Below are positions 20,191-29,741 of a stretch of DNA of 64,000 nt, in pieces. The notes under the pieces were generated by a model that searched no databases, was not told the origin of the DNA, and was given only the letters and a program-made list of their open reading frames with translations. Both the position numbers and the translations under genes were made by a program. Each line of letters begins with the position of its first letter. Position 1 is the first letter of the stretch. This DNA comes from Gautieria morchelliformis. Its lineage: Eukaryota > Basidiomycota > Agaricomycetes > Gomphales > Gomphaceae. The DNA is taken from contig WHVA01000419.1 of the NCBI GenBank assembly GCA_015179125.1, positions 1 through 64,000 of the forward strand, written 5' to 3'.

Positions 20191-21593
20191 GAGATCCTCA
20201 CTCTGTTCTCTTTGGATCTCCTCTACCTCAGGTGCACCATCCATGTATTTACTTGCTCACTGACTTATATACTTTGGATCTCCTCTACCTCAGGTGCCGC
20301 TCTAGGGAGTAGAGCCCCTGTTAGAGTCGCCCTTACAGACGATGCGGAGAAGACGTATTCTGGGTTAGGGACAGTGTTTCCGGTTAGGAAACCAGTTCCA
20401 TTTTGCACTGTGGCGCAGAAACGCAATTCTCCATCTTGGACGAATGAGATACGGCTTTGCACAATAGTGACGGAGAAAGTGTGATGGGTGGTGAGCCGAA
20501 GAACGGCTAATAGATTATTTTGGAGGGCTGGTACATGTAAAACATTTGAGAAAATGATGTCCTGCGCCGTTTTCCCGTCGATTATAGGGGTGAATAGAAT
20601 CTGCCCCTTTCTGGTCGAATAGACGACTTCATTCGTGGCTAATCGTATGGGAACGCGGTAAGGCTCGTAGTTTCGGAGCCAGTGTCGGTGTGGATTCATA
20701 TGACTCGTGGCTCCCGTGTCTGTGTTCCAGCGTAAGTCAGCATCGTCGCTGTGGGAGGGGAAAGATAGCTGCAAACTCGCGTTTCCAGCGAGTTCCAGCG
20801 TATTTTCGCTCTCTCTGGCTTGATTTGCGGCTTTTCCCTTGTCGTTCTCTTCACTCCTGCGTGCTGGTCTAAGCTCTGGATGAGCGATCCAGCAGCGATC
20901 TGGCAGGTGCCCTTGCTTCTTGCATACCGCGCACGTAGGTACAGTACCCTTTTTGCCTCGAGTCGTGGATAATGCGGCTGCCGTTGAGATCGTAGAAGTT
21001 CGACGCTTCAGATCTTCGTTTCGGAATGCCGTGGCCACTGTGGTACAGTCAAGGGTGCTGATCAGGAGAAGGGATGACGTGAAAGCCCCGTATTCGGCTT
21101 GATCGAGTCCTGTAAGTGCCGCGTGTACGCCGATTTCGTCGATAACGTTTTGCACGGTAAGGGTATTTGGTGCAAGGGCTATGAGATCATTTGTAGCGGT
21201 ATTGATGCGGGTGATATAATCTGTAAGAGATTCGGCGTCGTCCTTTCATACGTTTAGTAGTTTTTGCATCGCGTGGAATCGACTATTTGCGACTTGCGAC
21301 TGGTGTGCTGCTTTTAATCTCTTCCACATCTCAACGGGATCGTCCATTACGCCTTCAACGTGGACGTATTGTGTGGGCGATAGGGACTTTAATAAGATGC
21401 CGGCCGCTTCCTCCTTTTTCAGTAGCCATTTCTCGGCCTCTGCTGTGTCGGTTGGCCGTTTGAATTCTTCGGTGATAATTCGCCACGCATTGACAGTCAT
21501 TAGCTTGCCTTGTAGCGTTACCGTCCAAACATTGTAGTTTGTACTTGTGAGCTTCATGCTCTTCGTGCGGTTTTCCGCTTCTGAATCTGACAT
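20191..21593 (-). pseudogene. Copia-2 Gag-protease relic
   Basis: From Met at 21593 the minus strand encodes copia Gag (MSDSEAENRTKSMKLTSTNY, then WLLKKEEAAGILLKSL, HAMQKLLNV). An in-frame TGA at 21246-21248 replaces the Arg codon present in the related Copia-3. The same frame continues with KDDAESLTDYITRIN, a CCHC knuckle (CAVCKKQGHLPDRC) and the protease site NTDTGATSHM, and stops near 20265. Integrase, RT and RNase H are missing. The 3' end has a 25-nt duplication of its own sequence separated by about 36 foreign nt. The element is dead. Confidence 0.88.
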
Positions 21594-21620
21594 GGCGATG
21601 ACTTATTCTTCGATTACAGC

Positions 21621-21635
21621 GCGGGGCCCATAACC
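21621..21635 (-). promoter_or_regulatory. Copia-2 primer-binding site
   Basis: GGTTATGGGCCCCGC on the element strand, identical to that of Copia-1 and immediately next to the LTR. Here the ATG in the motif opens a five-codon frame (MGPAL then stop) upstream of the real gag start at 21593, so it would act as a short upstream frame. Confidence 0.7.
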
Positions 21636-21770
21636 TGTTAGCGCAGTGGTATCTGAGTTCGGAGGAAGATAAGTATGATTCTTCCTTTCTACAAGATACT
21701 ATTAACTTGCCTGAGTTCGGAGGAAGATAAGTATGATTCTTCCTTCGAACTCAGCGGCGTTCTACTGTAT
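21636..21770 (-). repeat. Copia-2 5' LTR remnant
   Basis: It begins next to the primer-binding site. It contains a directly repeated unit (TGAGTTCGGAGGAAGATAAG, at about 21652 and 21710) and a hairpin CTGAGTTCG...CGAACTCAG. The hairpin also occurs next to Copia-3 at 35778-35823. The outer boundary is not certain because the other LTR is absent. Confidence 0.5.
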
Positions 21771-21825
21771 AGTACCAGCGGCTGACTAATACCCTGACTG
21801 TATCATATGACGTAACAGAAAGTTC

Positions 21826-22690
21826 TACTGCAGACGAACAGACTGTCCCATTACGTTCCGTCAACGCTGTTACTGCGTATTTCCCTGCTATAGATGCGAC
21901 TCGTGCATATGTGACCACAGAGATGGAGAACATGGTCGTGTCGGGGGTTGCTACATTGGCATGTTTGTTGACGCTACATTGGCGTATATACTAAGTCTAT
22001 TTCATATAGAACCAGTCTTTACTGGTGTCGTCTCTTCAGATGGCGTTCAATTTTCGCCAGTTACCCGAACTTGTGCAATCTCTAGTCCATGATCTGACGG
22101 AGACCGTACAGATGCGGATTCAATCCACATTCGGTGTTTCACGCATTTCAAAGGAGTCTGGTTCTAAAGGTAGTTTTCCTGTCAGTCTTACTCGGACTAT
22201 GCTCAACTAGTTGATGCGAAGATACTTCTCCAAAGTCTCATGTACAAGTCCCGAGTGTGGACTGAGCCCACAAGTTTGACAGTACCGCAGTGGACATCAA
22301 CCTTGTGGACACGTCTCGAAACTCTCATTCAGCAATGAGGACCTTGCAAACTGCTGCATCAAAGTGCATAATGGCCTCTTTTACCTATGTAAATCGATTG
22401 AAGGTTGCTGCTAGGTTCATACCTTCGAAAAGGTTCTGGATCTGAAAAGGGATCCAGCATCACAGACGCCATGGATGAGGCGATGAAGGTGTGGTGTTTT
22501 AGTGTTTTAGTGATCCTCCTGTCTGTGAAACCCCTCCAACCAGCGCTTAGACAATAAGCCAAGCTCTACATTCTGGACCACTCTCTCTCTCTTTGGAAAA
22601 ACATTCTCGAGATGCTGCTAAAGACATTTATGAACAGCTGTGTGTTATTGAGTGTTGGACGCGGGCAATTGATGATGCATAGGTTCAACT
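21826..22690 (+). pseudogene. COG5-like (Golgi tether subunit) gene fragment
   Basis: Plus-strand pieces in different frames read LRSVNAVTAYFPAIDATRAY, TTEMENMVVSGVATL, then SSLQMAFNFRQLPELVQSLV and RISKESG, VDAKILLQSLMYKSRVWTEP, WTRLETLIQ, TFEKVLDLKRDPA, and NKPSSTFWTTLSLSLEKHSR. The order and wording resemble the C-terminal half of COG5, a subunit of the conserved oligomeric Golgi complex that tethers retrograde vesicles. The assignment is from memory of the family and is moderate. Several stops and frame breaks (for example after TLIQ) and the missing N-terminal half make this a pseudogene fragment. It abuts the Copia-2 LTR. Confidence 0.5.
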
Positions 22691-23389
22691 TTCCTTCAAC
22701 AGACCCTTGGAATAGAGCTATATAGGCTACCCGAGATTCCTGCGGCCGCTTTTCCATGATTTCTTGCCAAGATTGCTGTGCATACCAATACATGATATCA
22801 TACTCGCACAATAACTAGCGGCATTTCTAAGTTGACAGTCCCGAAACAGTGCTTGTGCTGCGCTCTGTCGCGCAGTTCGAGCCTTATCTAGTACGCTCCC
22901 TGAATCGGTCAAGCGATGTCAGGCGGTGTGCGTGCAAGCATAAAATGGTTGCGAAGATATTAACACCCCTCAGGGAGCTTCTTTCGCAACAAAGTACGTC
23001 TTGACACATCCCGCCCCTTGGTACAGACATTTATGATCATCACTTCTTCAGCTTCGGTACCACAACTTCGTCGATATGTTTACTCCCACTGACATTGGCT
23101 CTTGGCACTTAGTGGCTTCATGTACTTAGCCATATTTGGTGCTTGCACCACTTAATAGAGTTGCATGCTTATCTCAGTTCTTTTCTTGACAACCTCGCAA
23201 TATCTTCTGTAACATATTTGTCCCTTACTTTCACTTGACACACTTACTCTTCGCCTTGGTTTACTTGCTCTCTTAATTGATCTTACTGCTAACTTTGCCA
23301 AGTCAGAAATAAGTGACTTGACTAACTTGGCGGGCTTATGCACAAAATAAGCAGGCTAAGTCTAGTAAGATTTTTTATGATTTTCCTGA
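22691..23389. other. No supported gene
   Basis: No recognised coding sequence or repeat was identified in this 0.7-kb stretch between the COG5-like fragment and the WDR24-like copy. Confidence 0.4.
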
Positions 23390-26300
23390 TGCACGGAAGG
23401 AGCATCGTTTCTGACCCTTGCGCATCCGATGTACGCACAGGTGAATCTGGCATTATGTGTTAGTTTGGCCTCCCCGAAACGTACCTCAGGTATGTAGTTA
23501 TTCCACCGAATTTACACGGTGAGAAAATGCGAGAGGTCACGTGCCCTCACCGTGGGATAGTCTGCGGGCGGGCCATAAGTATCTCGATCCTTGCAATTAC
23601 TGGACCTGCGATGCTATGCCAGCTCTACACCGACCAAAGACATCACGAATATCAGGGCCCGAGAACAGTACGATATCTTCGCGCATGCACCGTCGGTGGA
23701 GGGACATTTGCCACATCCGAAGATGGCTCGAGATGGGTTCTCGCTGGGAAGGGCGGTTCGTTCGTTTCCGACGTCGTGATTCCGTGTATATGTCGTGTTT
23801 GACATACCTGCTGCTATGACCTCACTGTGTAGTACTTCGAATTCTACGCATAACTGACCCCATTCGCGCGGAAGTCGCCATCTCGACCCCATATTAGGCC
23901 GATTTCTAGCGGCAGGTCGACAGATGCCGGGGTATGCACTAATTCAGGCGGTGCGAGCATCAAAACCAACGTGTGGATAGGTTCCGCGCTGAAGATTGAC
24001 AGTGCTCCGACCGATGTGGTGTGGGCACACGGAGTGAGTGTTTCGTTCTTCATCGTCAGCTTGCGACGCGTCCCAGCGTGATGCGCACGAAGCGTTAGAC
24101 AACAAGATTGTGACTAGTACGAGGAATGGGTGATCATTTATTGGGATGTTAACAAGTCAGCGTCCAAGTATGGTGCGTTGGCGTGGGTTCTTTGCGTAAC
24201 CCAGAGGAGTACTCACATTTGATAAGAGTTGCTACAAATATATTTGGATCTTATTCAAGCTTCAAGTGAAGCTGAATCGAGTAGAGGTCTGAATTCTGAG
24301 AGGACTGTTTGTACTACGGGGACTATTTCGATCAGGAATCTTGAGACAGTGGAGAGGTAAAACTATTGTTTTTGTTTCTGTTCGGCAGTTACATTTGTTT
24401 GTACTATTTAACTATTGGAAAGGACTCGGCGTCGATACGGTACGTACGGTATGTGATGCAGAGATATAGGGGGGTGTGGAGTATGGTCTGGAGTGAACTC
24501 TCGAATGAATATTACAAGGGAATGCTAAGGGTTTGTTGTACATAAGACGATGGTGTGGAAGGGCATGCATGTACGTGATGTATAGGGGAAATCATGGAGC
24601 TGCGGCTAGAGCCGCTCAGGGACGATCGGATGCATATCGTGTCTCGGTCGCAATTGAATGGGTGCCTAAGCGGGGATTTGTGTCCCGGGTCGGTCTCTCG
24701 ATCGAGATTGATGGGATCGACATTTGTAATATGATGCTGATCGACTTGGCGTGCCCTGTGCGCGTGCGTGATAATGTATTGGTCCGGCGTCGCGTATATG
24801 CGAGTCAGGGGATTCGGGGATATTTCTGTGTGTCGGCGTATGGACGTGGGCAAGGATTACGGGGGGGATTGTGTGGTTCGGTGACGTCAGTGTATTTTTA
24901 GGTTTAGATCTGAGTGATATCATTAACGTCGTTACTTGAATATCATAACAACATTAACACAACCAGAGACGAGGATAAAATAACGCAAACGCGCAGTCAA
25001 TAAACTAGCTATATCTCCATTCCTGCCCTGCCTCTTTGCGAGTGGCTCGCAGGACAGGCACCTGCGCTTATGGGTAACGTTTACCCTCTGCCAAACTGTC
25101 AGTATTGTGACCTGCTTCGCGCTGTAGGACCTCCCGCCATCTTTCATTATAAAAGTGTGCCATCCCACGGGGATCCGCGCCCTAGCTCTATCTCCCGTTC
25201 CCTCAAATCCCATGACTGTCTGGACTGGTCTGGAGGGCGGTAATATTCAGCGGTGAGTGGATTCAGTCATACTATATATAGTCCACGTCGTGTTCATCTT
25301 TGGAACTGTAGATGTGACCTCCGCAATAGAGCACTCCCCCTGGAACGAATCACGCTCGCGCACTCATCGTCCGTGCTATCAATGGACTGGCAGTTGCCCA
25401 GTATGAAAGAGACAGGCTTGGGGTGGTTCGTAACGAGTGGGATGGATCTCCAAGTGAAGGTATTCGCGCCTGTACTAATCAGCACTGGGCAGTCTGGTCT
25501 CACGTGCCCGTCCTCGCAGGTTTGGGACCTTTGCTTGCCGCCAGGCGCTCCTATTACCGCAAATATGAGCGATTGCGACGCAATGCTACTGAACAAGAAG
25601 ATGGGCCCAAGGTCCTCCCGTACGCTTGACACGCCCTTCCCGGTACAGAATGTGTGTTGGCGACCGGGCTACGATTGCGAGGTTGTCGTGTGTAATGAGC
25701 TTATTCATCCGTTCGTTTTCGGTTGTTATTCAATGGTGTACAGATCGTGTCTAACAACGAGTCTGAGAGAAAGACCGTCGAGATTTGGGACATACGTCGC
25801 GCGTGGATCGGTAAGAGGGCTCTGGATGACGTGGAGGGCGGCATGACCGGGACGCGGTGAAAATATTCAGTCGTGTTCGTGTGCAGACTTACCAGGGCAG
25901 ACATCGCCTTTGCCGGCTCGCACAAAATATCTGGGCGCAACACGTCAACGGCACGTTCGCACAGCACGACCTCCGGGAGAGCTTCAGACCGCTCGACGCC
26001 ATTCCGAGAGTGGCAATGTCCTGGACTGCGTACGGCAGTCTCGCATTTGTCGCGCACAACCAGCCAGTCGTCGAGCTGCCATATGATGATGTGTGAGCTT
26101 ATATATATATCGCCCGCGTACGCTGTACTATGTTTATGTCGCTCTGATTAGCAACCTATACGTTGTGGACACGCTGCAAGAGCTATGCCTCCGCCTCAAA
26201 GCAACGAGGGATCCTGTTTACGTCCCCTATCAACAAACGATTGGCGTGGAAGACATTCCTCTTTTTGACCACTCGGCCTTCGAACGCCTGGCAAAATCGT

Positions 26301-28130
26301 ATGTCTTCGATGGAGACAGACGAAGAGTATGTGAGATTAACGCGGAGGTAGGGTCCTTATCTTTCACACTCTTAACGCGGTTTGACGAGTCTACAGCGAG
26401 CACGGGAGGCTGGACAGTTCCATGCTGCTCAGACGTGGCTGTTGCTCCTGTCCCAGCTTGTGGACTTGGAAGATATGTCACCGACTTCTGAATACTCCTT
26501 GAAGCCGTCGTCGCCTATAGAGGCGCCGAGCCAGCTATCTCCCACGTCTGTGTCAGCATCTTCCCTCCGTGGCCGGGACTTTTTTCAATAGCCATACCGT
26601 CCCCGCTACGGTTACATCAGGGAGTACACGCATTAACACGCGTCCCATTGAAACAAGCCCGTTATCGTACCTCAAGAGAGCTAATCAGACGACCAAAAGC
26701 ACACCTTCCTCCTCGTCGCCATCCCCCCGCTCGAAACCAAGTCCGCTTTCCTCCCTTCTATCACGTCCTTTCTCCCCGAATTCGTGGCGCGATACATCTA
26801 TGCCATCCTCCACCAAGTTGAGCACGGTATCGCGCCGCGCCTCCACCTCTTCCCGTCCTTCCTCCTACCCACCGCCTCGCCATGCGTCGGGCCTCGATAT
26901 CGACTCCCAGTACCGGTGGGGATCTGTCTGTCAGTGAATAACCCGTGGCCTTTCAGCATGCGCAGCTGGCGAAGGCGCTCTGGACGACTCAGAGTCGAGC
27001 AGTGGATCTGAGGCGTCAACACCCGCGCAGACCAGTCTCACCCACGACATGGCAGACTCACAAGGAGGACCACAGGCCTCATCATCCACCCTTGCCACAC
27101 TGCCCGGTGATCCCGCGCCGCCTCGCAGTCTCTTGTTGAAGGTTCCTGCTGCGCCGCGTGAAGATTCTCCCGATGAACGTGACGAAGAGGGCAGTGTCAG
27201 CGGCTATGACACCGATACGTCGGACGTGTCTCGCTCGCCGCCGTCCCCAGCCTCGCCCTCTTCATCTGAATCTGCCGCGCGCTTCTCCCCTTCCAAACTC
27301 TCACAAGCGTCGAATCAGAACCATGAGCAACCCGGTCAGGTGCCAGTGCCAGTGTTATCTGGTCATCGTGGGACAAGCATGGCCTATTCCCAGCGATCTC
27401 TTACCACGCAGAAATCACAGAATAGTATGCGAGCCGTCACTGTAGCGCCTTCTGATACGGCGTCGGTCTATGCACCATCCATAGACCGAGTCTCGTTACC
27501 AGATCCCGCAGGTGACGGTCGCATGGCCGTTGCCGAAGAGATAGATGTCCACACCCCGGCCGTCACCTCATCATCACCGCGCTGTGTCTGCCACAGTACC
27601 CGCGCTTGGTCTATCGAATATGGATGACACGAGAAATATGCAGACGGGCGGCCTCGTGCCAAACATAACTTCTTACCCTACCAGGCTGAGCGAGGAGCAG
27701 ACGCGGTAGATCGTGGAGGATGAAGCACATTTACGGCAGATTGGCTGGAAGGCGCTGCGAGACGCTTCTCCTCGCCCTTGCTGCCGACACCGTCTTCGAG
27801 CCGGCCAAAGCGCGCCCCCAGGAACCATCGCCCACGCTGGCAAACCCCATGCCCACGCCGCCACATGAGGGGACCCCTTCCTCCTCACCCTCATGACGCT
27901 CGCAAACGCGCTGTACACGCACGCGTGCGCCCCCGCTCCTGCGCTTCCCCGTGTGCGTGGTGGCGGCGCGTGTAGCATGGGGGAAGGTGAGCCGGTGATT
28001 GAACTTGTGCGGAACGAGCGCATGGCGGCGGTTCTTGTCCGTGGTGCGTAGTCTGAGTACAGGGAGCACGAGCGGGAGCGCACGGTTGGTGCACAGATGT
28101 TCCCCTTCGCATGGACTCTTTTCAGCATTC
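23390..28130 (+). pseudogene. WDR24/Sea2 (Rtc1)-like WD40 gene, left copy
   Basis: Plus-strand pieces in order: FATSEDGSRWVLAG and VLRILRITDPI; TNVW..GLKIDSAPTDVVWAHG; YWDVNKS; a GGNIQRW motif; LERITLAHSSSVLSMDWQLP with VTSGMD.QVKV; PVQNVCWRPG; VEIWDIRRAWIG; WAQHVNGTFAQHDLRESFRP then IPRVAMSWTAYGS; DIPLFDHSAFERLAKSYVFD; and a long Ser/Pro-rich region. This matches the order of WDR24/Sea2, the WD40 subunit of the SEACAT/GATOR2 complex that controls TORC1 at the vacuole. Defects: a ~0.7-kb insertion (about 24240-24950), a frameshift near 25925 and an in-frame TAG at 27707-27709. The C-terminal zinc finger is not found. A second, inverted copy lies at 57855-61525. Confidence 0.7.
24240..24950. 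mobile_element. Insertion of unknown type inside the left WDR24-like copy
   Basis: The right copy reads directly from TGCGTAACCTAGAGACACTC into ACACAACCAGAGACGAGG. In the left copy these are separated by about 710 bp. The inserted DNA carries no recognised family motif, and no clear target duplication or terminal repeat was found. The insert could instead be original sequence lost from the other copy. Confidence 0.45.
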
Positions 28131-28179
28131 AGAACATACTAACACTTGGTTTTTCTCATTACAACGGCGCTAGCCATTA

Positions 28180-28418
28180 TTTACACACTACATTCCAGCC
28201 AGTCTGAATCAACCTTTGATAGGTGGGTGCTAAGAGTCTCGAATACGTACAGGAAATTTGTTCTGATCTTATATATGTTTGTTCTAATTCTATCTTTAGC
28301 TTGTCGGAGTCTGTAAGGGCTCGGCGTCTGTGCGCGGGCGCCAAGCCGGCGCACGCCGCGCTTAGAGTTCGATTACTTAATCGGCGCGCTGCAAGCTGCG
28401 CACATAGACGCTTTGCCA
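28180..28418 (+). repeat. Dispersed repeats R5 and R2 upstream of the first SDR copy
   Basis: 28197-28252 (CCAGTCTGAATCAACCTTTG and on) recurs at 45331-45387. 28310-28415 (GTGCGCGGGCGCCAAGC, GCACGCCGCGC, GATTA..TAATCGGCGCGC) recurs upstream of the second dehydrogenase copy near 37120-37200 and in part near 32545. Because it precedes both dehydrogenase copies, the second block may be ancestral 5' flank of that gene. Confidence 0.55.
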
Positions 28419-29511
28419 TGGCTCAATTTCCACCCCGCATCTTATGAAACGTTCCCTCATCTCTGAAATGAGCGCTTCCATACCTATCCCGGCGGACCGC
28501 GTTGTCGTCGCGAGGTGGGCATTGGGGAGGGCATCGCGTGGCGCTTTGCACAAGCTGGTGCCGAGGTTTGGATTGTGGGCCGAAATGAGGCGAAAGGTAC
28601 ACTCCTGCGCCTTGATATCATGTATGCCTATGCCTTATTGCCCTGCTATCCAACACACGCCGTGCTGGCACGGCTGTAGGGTTCTCGCAGAAGAACAAGT
28701 TCGGTGCTGCCCCAGAGCACCACTTCATAAATGCGGACTTCAGCCTCTTCGCAGATACCAAGCGTGTTGCTCACGATATCCGCACACGCGCAGGCCCCGC
28801 GGGATCGACTAACTCCTCATGTATGAAGGTGCGCTCCCCACTCACGCTCAAGTCATGCATGCTGGATGTGACGTCAGGTTTAGGTGCTCCGCCCAACGGG
28901 ACGTATATACTAATTTCTGATGGGATCGTGCAGCATTTTGCCGTACAGGTCCTGTCGCGGTTCGTGCTTGGGTATGTGCTTACCGTGGACACCTACCCTG
29001 TCGTGAAGAAGGGGCTCATGACTGTCATGAAACCTGGGTTCAGGTGGTCCGCGCTTGACCTTGATGGCATTGATATGCCATGGCATGCTAGCATGCTGCT
29101 CGTGAGACTCTATCGTTATGGACACGTTTATCGACGTGGGTGTCGCTCTGCGACCTGTCTCGTACGCTAACCTCGGCATGGTAGGACTTTGCACGCCGTA
29201 CTCCCTCGGTAACGTTCACGCACGTCCAACCAGGTGCCGTGAAGACAGTGTTCGCAAGCAACGCTTCGCTTCCGTGGTATCTCTCTTCGTTCTTAAACGT
29301 AGGGCTCGCCGTCAGGGGCCAGACGCCTGTATGCTATCCCGAAGTCCCTTTCTACCACCTCGTGAACCCCGTGTGGTGCGTTGCCACCTCCAGGGTGCGC
29401 TTTTGGGACGAGAATGCGCACGAAATGGCAGGCAATCCGGCTCTTCAGGATGAGGGCACAAGAACGGCCATTTGTGAGTATTTGATCGAAAAGATGAATG
29501 CCATGTTGTAA
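28419..29511 (+). pseudogene. Short-chain dehydrogenase (SDR) pseudogene, copy 1
   Basis: It starts ATGGCTCAATTTCCACCCCG but stops after nine codons. Corrected frames would read GIGEGIAWRFAQAGAEVWIVGRNEAKG (Rossmann motif and dinucleotide-binding region), EHHFINADFSLFADTKRVAHDI, QHFAVQVLSRF and, at the C-terminus, QPGAVKTVFASNASLPWYLS and FWDENAHEMAGNPALQDEGT. This is the layout of a fungal NAD(P)-binding SDR of unknown substrate. Multiple stops and frame changes, more than intron positions could explain, mark it as decayed. The C-terminal 90 codons (to 29511) are still open. Confidence 0.65.
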
Positions 29512-29741
29512 CTAAGTATTTCAAGTGTCCTGCATATTACTATTTGTTGTTCAAAAAGCTTCCCCACCATTTTGTGCGTCGTGGTTTGGTTGCGTCCGAG
29601 ATGTGGCGTTCATCCCGTGGGGTGTTGGCAGCGGGTCCGCTTTTCGCTTCTGTCGTGGTGGAAATGATTCCTAGCCAACTCACTCTGCTGACCGGCCGAC
29701 CCTTTTATGAACTTGACTAGTTGCATTCCGTGCACTGGTGG
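29512..29741. other. No supported gene
   Basis: Short spacer between the SDR copy and the proposed CGTAG-flanked element. Nothing is recognised. Confidence 0.4.

Noticed and set aside
27673..28128. 151-codon minus-strand frame at the end of the left WDR24-like copy
   Set aside because: No motifs. The plus strand carries the readable SEEQTR..IVEDEAHLRQIGWKALRD block of the host gene.
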